NCBI GenBank assembly: GCA_023411215.1 | Contig: JAEYOY010000018.1 | Span: 1-64,000 of the forward strand | Length of the DNA: 64,000 nt | Direction: 5' to 3' | Source: Bacillota bacterium | Lineage (GTDB): Bacteria > Bacillota > Clostridia > Lachnospirales > Lachnospiraceae | Part shown: piece by piece, positions 8,463 through 17,312 of the stretch | How positions within the stretch are numbered: position 1 is the first letter of the stretch | How the letters are laid out: each line of letters opens with the position of its first letter | Made by a program: the position numbers and the translations under genes | Notes under the pieces: generated by a model | Seen by the model: the letters and a program-made list of their open reading frames with translations, nothing else | What the model was told of the DNA's origin: nothing | Databases searched by the model: none

Positions 8463-9648
8463 ATTCGGGTGAAAGGATATCTGCGATCTCATCTTCTGAC
8501 ATAATCTGATATACCACTACTCCGGATAGCTTCATACCATCCTTCAATTCCTTCGTCTTCTCGGATATATCATCACTTATCAGCAAGATACAGATATGAT
8601 TTCCGTTCGAAACGACTTGCAGAGCAGCAAGATAAAGCTCCTTCGTCAAATAATGGGTCGCTACAACGCAAAACATTCCTTCTTCCCTATGTAGGAGTCT
8701 CTCGGCAAGTAATTCATTGACGGGGATATGGCTATCGAATCGGATATGTACACAAGCTTTATAGAAGGCATTAAAATCCTCTTTGGAGTGAATGTCTACT
8801 GATTTCTTACCATCCATTTCATAGATAATCTGGGAGGGAGTCCCCCTCTGTGCGTAGAAGTTTGAAATTGCCAGAACACTCTCAATAATTTTATCCTCAG
8901 CAATAACAACCTTCAACTCATCTTCTTTTATCATCATCAAATCCATGAAAAGAACGATTTCTGCTTTCGGGATATGCTGATACTTTCTTGTAATCAGTTC
9001 CCGCATTCTTGCAGAGGCTTTCCAGTGAATCTGCTTTCGACTGTCACCCGAGTTATACTTCCTCATCTCGGTATCCAGTTCTTCCGCAGCCAAATTGCCG
9101 GCGCGCAGGGGGTTCTTAACATCTGTCTGAGGCGGCGCGATTCCCAACTGCTCCAGAGGCACAATTCTCGGAAGTACCACTACCTTAAGCTTTGATGAGA
9201 TCGGATAGGTAATGCTAAAGAGATATAGAAAATCCGTTACTTCGATGGAATCCACACCGACATAATACTCGCCTCGGTAGTTGCACTTAATTCTGGTCTC
9301 CATTCGCTCGCTTTCACTTGGAAGTAGACTATATTCTGCTATCTGATGTGTAGCTTCTATCGTTGATTTATCACCCAGAAAATTAACCTTAACATTACGG
9401 AAGGTAACATAATCCTCATTGGCGATAACGAAGGAATATGTGATCCAATCACCCTTTACCACCAGATAAGCGTCCATTTTCTGATAGATTTTAAATCGGA
9501 AATAAACATAAAGGGTATATAGGAAAGCAACGATCGGAATGAAAATCGACAAGTAAAACAGTGCATAGGAAATATTACCCCCGAAATAGGAGGCAAATAC
9601 ACTACTTCCGATAATTGCCGCTGTAAAAATCAGACGATTTATTTTCAT
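8461..9648 (-). CDS. DUF58 (von Willebrand-like) protein of a MoxR cluster
   Basis: The 395-residue product has two N-terminal hydrophobic helices. A DUF58 region follows, with the typical basic block DSRKQIHWKASARMRELITRK, in which a conserved W-K-A-S core precedes a vWA-like fold. DUF58 proteins are regularly encoded next to a MoxR ATPase and a transglutaminase, as here: moxR ends 17 bp upstream. Co-transcription is very likely. The molecular role is not established; a chaperone or substrate-adaptor role with the MoxR ATPase is the usual suggestion. Confidence 0.85.
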   Translation of the reverse strand: MKINRLIFTAAIIGSSVFASYFGGNISYALFYLSIFIPIVAFLYTLYVYFRFKIYQKMDAYLVVKGDWITYSFVIANEDYVTFRNVKVNFLGDKSTIEATHQIAEYSLLPSESERMETRIKCNYRGEYYVGVDSIEVTDFLYLFSITYPISSKLKVVVLPRIVPLEQLGIAPPQTDVKNPLRAGNLAAEELDTEMRKYNSGDSRKQIHWKASARMRELITRKYQHIPKAEIVLFMDLMMIKEDELKVVIAEDKIIESVLAISNFYAQRGTPSQIIYEMDGKKSVDIHSKEDFNAFYKACVHIRFDSHIPVNELLAERLLHREEGMFCVVATHYLTKELYLAALQVVSNGNHICILLISDDISEKTKELKDGMKLSGVVVYQIMSEDEIADILSPE

Positions 9649-9665
9649 AGAAAATCTCCATTCGT

Positions 9666-10619
9666 TTACTTTACAAGCACCGGAACCGTTATCTTAGCAA
9701 CTAATGTTTTTAATATCTTTTCCACTTTTGTCTGTGATAATCTGGCTTCCGGAGCAAGAATGATACGATGGGCAAGTACTGGCAACACCAGCTTCATGAT
9801 ATCATCCGGAATACAGTAATTTCTTCCTTCCAGATAGGCCAATGCTTGAGATGCACGCAGCAACGCCAGTGTCGCTCTTGGGCTTGCTCCAAGGGAGATA
9901 TTGCTGTCCCTTCTCGTCTCCTGAACAATCTTCGTTATATAAGTAACCAGATCCTGATTCACTTTAACCTCTTCTACTACCTTCTGCATCTGAAATACCG
10001 TCTCACTGTCGACTACAGGCTCCAGCTTTTTCACCAACTGATGGTTTAAGAAACGTTCCGCCATTACCTTCTCGTCTCCGACTCCTGGATATCCTATGGA
10101 TATCTTCATCATGAAACGGTCCAGCTGTGCCTCAGGAAGATTATAAGTTCCCAGATAATCAATGGGATTCTGGGTTGCTATTACCATAAAGGGTCTGGGG
10201 AGCGGGTAGGTCACCCCATCTACTGTGATTTGCTTCTCCTCCATCGCCTCTAGTAAGCTTGCCTGAGTCTTTGGCGAAGTACGGTTAATCTCATCCGCCA
10301 GAATAATATTATTCACGATAGCACCCTTGGAATACTCGAATTTACCGCTCTGCATATTATAAATAGAAAGTCCCGTAACGTCACTGGGCAAGGTGTCAGG
10401 TGTGAACTGAATACGGGTAAAGCCACAATCAATCGTCTGTGCTACAGTCTTAGCCAGAGTCGTCTTTCCGACGCCCGGAACGTCCTCCAGTAATAGATGT
10501 CCCCCAGCCAGTAAGGTAACCAGTGTATGCTCGATCACTTCTCTCTTACCGACAATAATCTGTTCCATATTATGTACCATATCCGCAACTTTCTTTTGAT
10601 TTTCCATATTAATAACCAT
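9666..10619 (-). CDS. moxR: MoxR family AAA+ ATPase
   Basis: A 317-residue AAA+ protein with Walker A (EDVPGVGKTTLAKT), Walker B (ILADEINRTSPKTQ), sensor 1 (FMVIATQNP) and the arginine-finger/lid region (LPEAQLDRFMMKI) of the MoxR subfamily. These ATPases act as chaperone-like remodelers for products of the adjacent DUF58 gene. It is the first gene of the three-gene minus-strand cluster. The start is uncertain between ATG 10619 and ATG 10607: an AAAGG lies too near the first and somewhat far from the second. Confidence 0.92.
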   Translation of the reverse strand: MVINMENQKKVADMVHNMEQIIVGKREVIEHTLVTLLAGGHLLLEDVPGVGKTTLAKTVAQTIDCGFTRIQFTPDTLPSDVTGLSIYNMQSGKFEYSKGAIVNNIILADEINRTSPKTQASLLEAMEEKQITVDGVTYPLPRPFMVIATQNPIDYLGTYNLPEAQLDRFMMKISIGYPGVGDEKVMAERFLNHQLVKKLEPVVDSETVFQMQKVVEEVKVNQDLVTYITKIVQETRRDSNISLGASPRATLALLRASQALAYLEGRNYCIPDDIMKLVLPVLAHRIILAPEARLSQTKVEKILKTLVAKITVPVLVK

Positions 10620-10639
10620 ACCTTTCTCATCGCCCGCAA

Positions 10640-10690
10640 ACTGTGAGCCACAGGCATAAATTTGCCGTTTGAAAATTGATTTTCAAAACC
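10640..10690 (-). repeat. Double-hairpin element, family A, copy 2 (upstream of moxR)
   Basis: TTTGAAAAT / ATTTTCAAA at 10668-10687 forms one hairpin. Next to it GCAAA / TTTGC with an inner CTGTG / CACAG forms a second. The arrangement matches the element at 8397-8462, but the arm sequences differ. It lies in the ~350-bp gap between moxR and mtnN, in the moxR leader. Confidence 0.5.
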
Positions 10691-10846
10691 TTCCATATCT
10701 TTCTGTATATTGTAATCCCTTCCATTATTATACTTTAATCACCTGAAGTATATCAAGGTAAGAATTGCATTACTTTTTGTACTTTTTATGTTTAATTTGG
10801 CGAGTTTTCCTCTCAATAAGATTTTGATATTCTCTGGTGGCTCATA

Positions 10847-10890
10847 CAATAGAAATCATACTTCGCGAACGTTATTGTCATGAATGACAG
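10847..10890. repeat. Dispersed hairpin repeat, family B, copy 2
   Basis: The sequence begins ACAATAGAAATCATACTTCG and ends TTATTGTCATGAATGACAG. It resembles the 3901 element with a decayed left arm: CAATA still pairs with TATTG, and the TCATGAATGA tail is kept. Confidence 0.55.
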
Positions 10891-10918
10891 ATGCATGTTG
10901 TAATTGGTCATGAATCAC

Positions 10919-10967
10919 AAAAGGATGCCGTCAGCCCCTTATACAGTATGCCGACCACATCCTTTTT
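10919..10967 (-). terminator. Probable terminator of mtnN
   Basis: Minus-strand AAAAGGATG pairs with CATCCTTTT, and an inner GTCGGC pairs with GCTGAC around a loop. It begins 4 nt after the mtnN stop. The T run is only four bases, so efficiency may be moderate. Confidence 0.65.
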
Positions 10968-10971
10968 GAAA

Positions 10972-11670
10972 TTACAATTTTGCAACTAATCCATTCAATA
11001 GTTTTACCGTATTCCGGATTGCTATTTCTTCAAATTCCTTATAGCTCATCTCTGCGCTGTGATCTGCCTTATCAGAAATTGCCCGGATGATCAGGAATGG
11101 GATCTGATTAAGATAAGCGGCTTGCGCAATTGCCGCTCCCTCCATCTCCGTACAATAACCGTTAAAGTTATCCACTAGCCAGGTCTTCTTTCCGCTGTCT
11201 GATATAAACTGATCTCCGCTTACGATCCTACCTGTATGAACTCCCACATCAGGTATCACCTCATTACACACTTCCTTAGCAAGGGTAATCATACGCTCGT
11301 CTGCCTGAAAGATGGAGGCTTTCATTCGGGGTATCACACCCGCAGGATAGCCGAAGCCCGTTGCATCTATATCATGCTGTTGTGTGTCTGTAGAAAGTAC
11401 GATATCCGCAATATTGATCTCATTTCTCAGGGAACCTGCAACACCGGTATTGATCACTGCATCAGCATGAAAAATGTCAACCAATATCTGAGTACATATG
11501 GCCGCATTTACCTTACCGATTCCGCAGCGCACCACAACTACCTCATGGCCCTGTAGTGTGCCCTCATAAAATTCTATAGAGGCAATGGTCCGTACCTGAA
11601 CCCCTATCATCTGGCCCTTCAGAATATGAACTTCTTCGTCCATTGCTCCTATAATTCCTATTTTCTTCAT
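10972..11670 (-). CDS. mtnN: 5'-methylthioadenosine/S-adenosylhomocysteine nucleosidase
   Basis: Start ATG 11670 lies seven bases behind AGGAGA; the longer frame reaching 11730 adds an unsupported leader. The 232-residue product has the Pfs/MtnN landmarks: GIIGAMDEEV with the catalytic acid Glu12, VNTGVAGSL, the substrate-binding TEMEGAAIAQ, and RAISDKAD with the catalytic Asp. The enzyme cleaves adenine from MTA, SAH and 5'-deoxyadenosine, serving methionine salvage, methyl-cycle detoxification and autoinducer-2 precursor supply. The gene is monocistronic with its own terminator and a hairpin-rich upstream region. Confidence 0.95.
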   Translation of the reverse strand: MKKIGIIGAMDEEVHILKGQMIGVQVRTIASIEFYEGTLQGHEVVVVRCGIGKVNAAICTQILVDIFHADAVINTGVAGSLRNEINIADIVLSTDTQQHDIDATGFGYPAGVIPRMKASIFQADERMITLAKEVCNEVIPDVGVHTGRIVSGDQFISDSGKKTWLVDNFNGYCTEMEGAAIAQAAYLNQIPFLIIRAISDKADHSAEMSYKEFEEIAIRNTVKLLNGLVAKL

Positions 11671-11705
11671 TGTATTTCTCCTATCATTACATTCCTTTGC
11701 ATTAA

Positions 11706-11774
11706 TGTGAAAATACAAAACGATTTTCACACCAATCCTTCATGCTGCCAAGACCGTGAGTCTGGGCTGCAGCA
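11706..11774. repeat. Double-hairpin element, family A, copy 3 (upstream of mtnN)
   Basis: TGTGAAAAT / ATTTTCACA at 11706-11731 is followed by TGCTGCC / GGCTGCAGCA at 11743-11774 with an inner CCAAGAC / GTCTGG. This is the same hairpin order as at 8397-8462, read on the plus strand. A further weak GATTGATT/AATCAA hairpin follows. Confidence 0.55.
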
Positions 11775-12191
11775 CGAAAATGTTGATTAAAAATCAATCC
11801 TTTTTCATACTAATACAGATATTGTATCTGATTCAGTGGAAAAACACAATGTCATAATTCTACTTACTTATCTGATAACTACCCTTCCGATATGCAAAAG
11901 GATGCTGTCAGCCTGCCATACCTGCACGATAAAAGTACGATTGTCAAGCTATGATTATAAAAAATTCATTTGCAAATTAGAAAGGTCTGATATACAATGT
12001 ATTCGATTATCACTAGCATTACCAAAGTTGTAGCTATTAGAGTCCTTGTTACATATAATTTATTAAACGCTCAATCAGCAAAGGTACTTTTAGTATCTTT
12101 TTTGCCGTGCAGGGAAGTATACTCCATTTCAGAGATGCTTTTTATGCTGGTAATATGATTAGCGAATGAAAGGTTAGGTAAGAATTAAGAT
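11775..12191. other. Intergenic stretch, no gene recognised
   Basis: No convincing gene. A 65-codon plus-strand frame (11836-12033) has no ribosome site or protein-like composition. A CAAAAGGATGCTGTCAGCC segment near 11895 resembles one arm of the mtnN terminator. At about 12082-12109 AAAGGTAC pairs with GTATCTTT and runs into T residues, a possible terminator-like hairpin in the leader of the TSCPD gene. Confidence 0.4.
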
Positions 12192-12437
12192 ATGGTATAT
12201 AAAACATCAGGTGTATGTAGTCGAGAAATCCATTTTGAGGTAGACGAGAAGACCAACACGATAACTACCCTTAATTTTAAAGGAGGCTGCAACGGTAACA
12301 CCAGCGGTATCTCCAAGTTGGTCATTGGGATGAAAGTTGATGATGTAATCCGTAAATTAGAAGGTGTGACCTGTGATTTTCGCTCCACCTCCTGCCCAGA
12401 TCAATTGGCGAGAGCATTAAAGGAATGGAGGTCTTAA
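12192..12437 (+). CDS. TSCPD domain protein (TIGR03905 family)
   Basis: The 81-residue product matches the small clostridial TSCPD family. It has cysteines in the N-terminal GVCSREI, in the GGCNGN loop and in the name-giving TSCPDQLA near the C-terminus. The same domain occurs in some ribonucleotide reductases, but the function of the stand-alone form is unknown; the cysteines suggest metal binding. It ends 2 bp before the murG start, so the two genes are very likely co-transcribed. An AGGTAAG lies about 10 bases before the ATG. Confidence 0.85.
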   Translation: MVYKTSGVCSREIHFEVDEKTNTITTLNFKGGCNGNTSGISKLVIGMKVDDVIRKLEGVTCDFRSTSCPDQLARALKEWRS

Positions 12438-12439
12438 GA

Positions 12440-13516
12440 ATGAAACGTATCGTTTTAACCGGAGGAGGAACCGCAGGTCATGTAACCCCTTGTATCGCTT
12501 TGCTTCCACAACTAAAGCAGGAGGGTTATGACATTCAGTATATTGGCTCTTATCAGGGAATCGAACGTAGGCTCATTGAAGAATTCGACATACCTTATCA
12601 TGGCATTGCCTCCGGTAAATTAAGAAGATACCTTGACCCCAAGAACTTTTCCGATCCCATCAAGGTTATAAAGGGTTATCTGGAAGCACGAAAACTGTTG
12701 AAAAACCTAAAACCGGATATTGTCTTTTCCAAGGGCGGTTTTGTAACTGTACCTGTCGTTCTTGCAGCAAAGAGCAACAAGATTCCAGTTATTGTTCATG
12801 AATCCGATATCACCCCGGGATTAGCCAATAAGCTTGCTCTTCCCTCCGCCTCAAAAATTTGTGTTAATTTTCCTGAGACTTTAAAGTATCTCCCGGAGGG
12901 CAAGGCAGTTCTTACCGGAACGCCCATTCGCAAGGAGCTTTTCTCCGGCAACAAGCTTCGTGGCTTAGATTTCTGCGGTTTTACCGCGAATAAGCCTGTA
13001 ATGCTGATAATCGGCGGCAGCACCGGCTCAAGGGTAATCAATGAGATTATTCGCGGAATGCTTCCGACCCTGCTCCGTGACTACCAAGTGATACACCTTT
13101 GTGGTAAGGGCAATCTGGATGAACGCCTGAATGATACCGCCGGCTATGTACAATTTGAATATATCCGCGCAGAGCTAAGTGATCTCCTCGCTGCTTCCGA
13201 TCTTGTTATCTCAAGAGCAGGAGCCAATGCTATCTGTGAACTGTTAGCTCTCAGAAAGCCCAATATATTAATTCCTCTGTCGGCGAAGGCCAGTCGCGGA
13301 GACCAAATTCTGAATGCAGAATCCTTCGAACGGCAGGGTTACTCTTATCTACTTAAGGAAGAGGACCTCTCGATTGCAAAGCTTCTGGAGGCAATCGGTA
13401 CCGTTGCTGAAAAGAAGCAGGACTATATCGATGCCATGAGCAAAAGTGATTTAAACAATTCCATCGATACCATAATTAAATTGATCAAAGAGACAGAGAA
13501 ACAATATCACTGCTAG
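12440..13516 (+). CDS. murG: UDP-N-acetylglucosamine--(lipid I) GlcNAc transferase MurG
   Basis: Start ATG 12440 follows GGAGG by eight bases, inside the end of the TSCPD gene. The 358-residue product is a GT-B transferase with the MurG glycine-rich loop GGGTAGHV (residues 8-15), a second loop SGKLRRY, an acceptor-side HESDITPGLANKL, and the UDP-GlcNAc site region SRAGANAICELLAL. MurG adds GlcNAc to lipid I on the inner membrane face to give lipid II. Length and motifs are complete. It lies outside a dcw cluster, and since the rest of the genome is unseen it could be a paralog. Confidence 0.9.
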   Translation: MKRIVLTGGGTAGHVTPCIALLPQLKQEGYDIQYIGSYQGIERRLIEEFDIPYHGIASGKLRRYLDPKNFSDPIKVIKGYLEARKLLKNLKPDIVFSKGGFVTVPVVLAAKSNKIPVIVHESDITPGLANKLALPSASKICVNFPETLKYLPEGKAVLTGTPIRKELFSGNKLRGLDFCGFTANKPVMLIIGGSTGSRVINEIIRGMLPTLLRDYQVIHLCGKGNLDERLNDTAGYVQFEYIRAELSDLLAASDLVISRAGANAICELLALRKPNILIPLSAKASRGDQILNAESFERQGYSYLLKEEDLSIAKLLEAIGTVAEKKQDYIDAMSKSDLNNSIDTIIKLIKETEKQYHC

Positions 13517-13555
13517 CATAATTGAATACCAGCATTCTGATTCATAGAACATAAT

Positions 13556-13600
13556 AAACCCTGCAGACGGTTATCTTGTCGATACCTTGTTGCAGGGTTT
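13556..13600. terminator. Bidirectional terminator between murG and the HIT gene
   Basis: AAACCCTGCA at 13556-13565 pairs perfectly with TGCAGGGTTT at 13591-13600. T-rich sequence follows on the plus side, and the AATAAA before it serves the minus side. The two genes converge here. Confidence 0.85.
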
Positions 13601-13609
13601 TCAAGCATC

Positions 13610-14026
13610 TTATTCAATTTTTGCGGCAATTGCAGCTGCTAAGGCGACTGCTTCGCCGTCTTCATATTTACCAGGTAACCAAGTAGTCTTTACCTGATCC
13701 CCATGATACCTGGGTATCAGGTGCATATGAAAGTGAAATATGGTCTGACCTGCTGCCTCTCCATTATTCTGCAACAGATTCATACCATCGCAGTGGAGCT
13801 CTGCTTGAATTGCCTTGGCAATCTTACGAGCAACAGGCAAAGCCTTCACCGCGGTATCCTCATCTAGTTCAAATAGATTAACTGCGTGCCTTTTTGACAG
13901 AATAACAGTATGTCCCTTTGCTGCTGGAGAAATATCCATGATTGCCTTAAAATATTCATCCTCATAAATAACTGCCGAAGGAATCTCTCCGGCAATAATC
14001 TTACAAAAAATACAATTGTCCTGCAT
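13610..14026 (-). CDS. HIT family protein (histidine triad nucleotide hydrolase)
   Basis: A 138-residue protein with the HIT signature H-F-H-M-H-L near residue 100, preceded by the SKRHAVNLFELD helix and an N-terminal C-x-x-C (CIFCK) often seen in Hint-like members. HIT proteins bind nucleotides and hydrolyse phosphoramidates or dinucleoside polyphosphates. The gene stands alone, convergent with murG. It has no start conflict: AGGAGG lies shortly before the ATG. Confidence 0.93.
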   Translation of the reverse strand: MQDNCIFCKIIAGEIPSAVIYEDEYFKAIMDISPAAKGHTVILSKRHAVNLFELDEDTAVKALPVARKIAKAIQAELHCDGMNLLQNNGEAAGQTIFHFHMHLIPRYHGDQVKTTWLPGKYEDGEAVALAAAIAAKIE

Positions 14027-14150
14027 AAAATACCTCCTATGTCGATTGATGTTCTACTCTTTTCATTGTATTTATTTCCATAATTTGATACTATGATAGA
14101 TAATAAAACTATTTTCACGGTTTATCTTTCATACGAAGGGGGGATATGGA

Positions 14151-14903
14151 ATGTTATCCGATTACAGTAATGACACAATTGCCGGCATGGTTAAAAATAA
14201 TCCTGAATTAGAGGCTCTCATTCAATCGATTACAACCGCTAATAAGAAAACCACATCGATGTTCGTGCATGAGCTTCGCAATCCTTTAGCCTTACTGAAA
14301 GGCACCATACAATATATCGAAATGAAACAGCCCGAGGTAAAGAATTATAAATACTGGGATCAGGTACAGGAACTGATTAATGATATGGAGCGCATCATGC
14401 AGGATGCTTCCCTGCTTAATAATTCGAATCAGCTTACTAAGGAGGATACAAACTTAATCTCCTTAATGGAAAATATCATCGGTAGCTTTATGCCACAGGC
14501 AATTTCCAAGGAAATTGACCTTACCCTTACCGTAGTCCCTGACAGCAAAGCTGCTTTTATGAACTATCACTGTGACGGTGGTAAGCTGAAGCAGGTATTT
14601 ATCAATATAATAAAGAATGCCTTTGAGGCAACACAACCTGGCGACTTTATCCATATAGATCTGACACTGCTTCCGGGATCCGCCTCTTCCCCCTCCAAGC
14701 TTTCTATCGCTATAAGCAATAATGGTCATCCCATTCCTGAGGCGGCTCTTGAGTGCATCTTCCAACCTTTTGTTACCTTTAAAAAGAACGGAACCGGAGT
14801 AGGGCTTGCTTTGGCCAGAAAAGTGATCGATCTGCATTATGGAAGCATCACTGTCGTATCTGATGAAGGTTGTACCAACTTTACGATTTTACTTCCGCAA
14901 TAA
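14151..14903 (+). CDS. Soluble sensor histidine kinase
   Basis: The 250-residue product lacks membrane segments and a recognisable sensor domain. The H-box is FVHELRNPLALLKG with H40 as likely phospho-acceptor. The N-box is FINIIKNAFEATQPG, the G1-like box SNNGHPIPE (the usual Asp is replaced) and the G2 box GTGVGLALARK. It resembles small cytoplasmic kinases with ResE/KinE-like cores. No response regulator is encoded nearby, so it is an orphan; feeding the Spo0A phosphorelay is an attractive but unproven possibility. SD GGGGGG lies seven bases before the ATG. Confidence 0.88.
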   Translation: MLSDYSNDTIAGMVKNNPELEALIQSITTANKKTTSMFVHELRNPLALLKGTIQYIEMKQPEVKNYKYWDQVQELINDMERIMQDASLLNNSNQLTKEDTNLISLMENIIGSFMPQAISKEIDLTLTVVPDSKAAFMNYHCDGGKLKQVFINIIKNAFEATQPGDFIHIDLTLLPGSASSPSKLSIAISNNGHPIPEAALECIFQPFVTFKKNGTGVGLALARKVIDLHYGSITVVSDEGCTNFTILLPQ

Positions 14904-14964
14904 TCAATCCCTTACTCGGAATACATACCTTCCCTTTGTAAATCACCTTTTATTTTCACACTGA

Positions 14965-15969
14965 TTACGATAGAATGTTAAACTGAAAAACCTGGTCAAA
15001 GGAACGAAGGGTCTTAAAATTGCCCTTAGCCGTCAAATCACCGGACATAAATGCCCCCTGGAAGGTGATCCTGCCCAATACCAATTTGTTCATTACTGTA
15101 TGCGTCGTCTTTGCAACTACATCGGCATCCGGCTTCTCACCGTAATAACATTTGAGACGTTTATTATCAATCTCCACCACAAGATTCTTCTTCTTATCGG
15201 AAATCTGTATGGAATAGGAGGCAACAAAATCATCCAAAGGATGGAAGTTATCCTTTAAATTCTTAATAAATTCCTGGCCGCCTTCTCCGTCTCCTCCTGT
15301 ATCCAGCATTTCCTTAAATAACTGGGTTAGCTCCTCAATATCCTCTTTCTGCTTCTTCACATAAGAATCATCGGAGACATAAACCGATAGCTGCTCGCTC
15401 TCCTGGGGCGTGAGCGTAATCGAGCTACTGCGAAGGACATTCTGCTTAATAGCCGCATTACTGGTGGGAAGCGTCTTCGTCTTTTGGTGAATGGTACGGT
15501 AGAAGACCTCCGCTTTCTTTTCAATAATATCTAAATAATCCTTATTTGTCTCAAAGTCTACATGATCCTCCACATAGGCTCCCAGACCACTGACCGGAAG
15601 TCCTCCCAAGGTCTCCCAAGCCTTTATCATGTAAAGCTCCGCATCTCTCTCTCCATAGGTATTCGCTATGGCTACTGGAAGCATATAAAGCTTACTGATC
15701 TTATCCTTATCTGCGTAAAGCCAGCAGGCATCCAGAAACTGCTGCATCAGACCACCGATTCCGAACCACTCCACGGTAGTTGCCAGAATTACACCATCCG
15801 CTTCCTTTAAGGTCTTAGGAAGCATTGATATTGCATTCTTCTCCTCATAAAGGTTGTACCTGGTAACCTGTACCCGGAGTTCCTCCAATACTGTAGTCAG
15901 CTTACTCATTACATAGAGCGTCGGATCTTCAATTAATCCTCTCCCTCCGTAATAGATATTAATTTTCAT
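14965..15969 (-). CDS. Flavodoxin-like (NADPH-dependent FMN reductase fold) / SCP2 sterol-carrier fusion
   Basis: The 334-residue product has two parts. Residues ~1-175 resemble the flavodoxin-like FMN reductase fold: an N-terminal beta strand, ATTVEWFGIGGLMQQFLD as the phosphate/FMN loop region, and a YGERDAELYM helix. The C-terminal ~100 residues end in a typical SCP2 domain (CYYGEKPDADVVAKTTHTV, then ITFQGAFMSGDLTAKGN, the last strand of the lipid pocket). SCP2 domains bind hydrophobic ligands, so an oxidoreductase handling a lipid or quinone is possible, though not demonstrated. The linker contains a conserved-looking charged helix. Confidence 0.75.
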   Translation of the reverse strand: MKINIYYGGRGLIEDPTLYVMSKLTTVLEELRVQVTRYNLYEEKNAISMLPKTLKEADGVILATTVEWFGIGGLMQQFLDACWLYADKDKISKLYMLPVAIANTYGERDAELYMIKAWETLGGLPVSGLGAYVEDHVDFETNKDYLDIIEKKAEVFYRTIHQKTKTLPTSNAAIKQNVLRSSSITLTPQESEQLSVYVSDDSYVKKQKEDIEELTQLFKEMLDTGGDGEGGQEFIKNLKDNFHPLDDFVASYSIQISDKKKNLVVEIDNKRLKCYYGEKPDADVVAKTTHTVMNKLVLGRITFQGAFMSGDLTAKGNFKTLRSFDQVFQFNILS

Positions 15970-16080
15970 GCAATAACCTCTCCTCCTGCAATAGATATGA
16001 AACTATTCGCCGAACTTCTTCCCTGCTGCTATGATAAGCAGCCTCTCATTATTCTATAGTGCAATCGATATTCACAGCAT

Positions 16081-17229
16081 CTATACTCCTATTTCTTGCG
16101 ATTGTTGATCGATCCTCGTTCTTTTATTGGAGCGGCGATATACGAGAGCCGCTAATAATATACCCGCCAAAAAGCCTCCGACATGGGCTGCCATATCGAT
16201 CTGTGTATTAACAATGCCTCCATAGAGACTGAAGATAGCGAACAGCACCATCTGCCTTGTACTGATATCTTCCAATCGTCCACGGTTAATTGCTACGATA
16301 AACAACATGGCACCCACTACACCAAAGATGGCACCGGAGGCACCGATGGAGAACGTTGATTTCCCAATCAGATACTGACCGTTTTCCTTCCACATATTAT
16401 AACTGATGGAGGTTATCCCTGCAATAATGCCCGTGCCAAAATAAAGGAAGAGATATTTTACCTTACCGACCGCCCGTTCTAATTTATCACCAACGAATAA
16501 CAATACCAGCATATTATTGAAGAGATGTTCAAAATCCGAATGCATAAACATCGAGGTAAGCACCCGGTAATATTCCTTCTCTGTAAACACATAATACCAG
16601 GACAATGCACCCTTCCCAAGCATCCTACCCTCACCGCCAAAGAGTGGAGTATAGTGAAGAATAAGGAAGGCAATCACATTAATAACTATAATAGTAGTAT
16701 TGATTAACGTAAATACCTTAAATCCTGACCGAACACGGGTAGCCCTTTTTGGATATGGATTGTATCCTACATCAGAGGTTGAATTATCATACATTGGCTT
16801 CTGACTAAATGCTCTCTGACGTTCTTCCTCCACCAGTGCTTCCTCAAGCTGATCGCGTATCGTAATAAATTCATTGGTACCCGTCTCATATATGATTAAT
16901 CGGCTGGTCGTAAGATCTATGATCCAATGCTGATCCTCCTGGTTATCCGTGCAAAGGTGCTTCACCCTGTCCACTTCAGTGGTCAATATCAAGCTAAGTA
17001 ATCGAATTCGATTAGGATATGGCTCCCTGTGAAAATTATTCTTAATCTGCTCCAGAATGTGCGTGTATTGCTCCTTACCAAGATCTGTACCTGTCAACGT
17101 TTTGAAGACGGAAACTACGGTAAGCTCCATATCCTCGATAAGATAGAACAAGTATATTCCCGCTGTATTTGAGTTGATTCTTCGATACCCCAGATTCATT
17201 AAGGTATATTCCAGTCTCTCTTCTATCAT
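16081..17229 (-). CDS. Rhomboid family intramembrane serine protease
   Basis: The 382-residue product has a soluble N-terminal domain of about 175 residues and then six or seven membrane helices. The catalytic serine lies in SIGASGAIFG (GxSG motif) and the partner histidine in DMAAHVGGFLAG. The conserved L1-loop region is present in YRVLTSMFMHSDFEHLFNN. Rhomboids cleave membrane proteins within the bilayer; the bacterial substrates are mostly unknown. The soluble N-terminal part resembles that of B. subtilis GluP/YqgP-like proteins in position, but I cannot name it. No operon partner is evident. Confidence 0.9.
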   Translation of the reverse strand: MIEERLEYTLMNLGYRRINSNTAGIYLFYLIEDMELTVVSVFKTLTGTDLGKEQYTHILEQIKNNFHREPYPNRIRLLSLILTTEVDRVKHLCTDNQEDQHWIIDLTTSRLIIYETGTNEFITIRDQLEEALVEEERQRAFSQKPMYDNSTSDVGYNPYPKRATRVRSGFKVFTLINTTIIVINVIAFLILHYTPLFGGEGRMLGKGALSWYYVFTEKEYYRVLTSMFMHSDFEHLFNNMLVLLFVGDKLERAVGKVKYLFLYFGTGIIAGITSISYNMWKENGQYLIGKSTFSIGASGAIFGVVGAMLFIVAINRGRLEDISTRQMVLFAIFSLYGGIVNTQIDMAAHVGGFLAGILLAALVYRRSNKRTRIDQQSQEIGV

Positions 17230-17312
17230 TTCTTCATCCTTTTTCTATGATAAGTGTTCGTTTCAACACCCTTTGTATAGCCATATACTTGTGAGAATTC
17301 AACTCTATTTTG

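Noticed and set aside
11836..12033. 65-codon plus-strand frame between mtnN and the TSCPD gene
   Set aside because: No ribosome site, protein-unlike composition, and it runs through AT-rich intergenic sequence.
12425..12439. Upstream ATG 12425 as the murG start
   Set aside because: It would overlap the TSCPD gene and consume the GGAGG that properly spaces ATG 12440.
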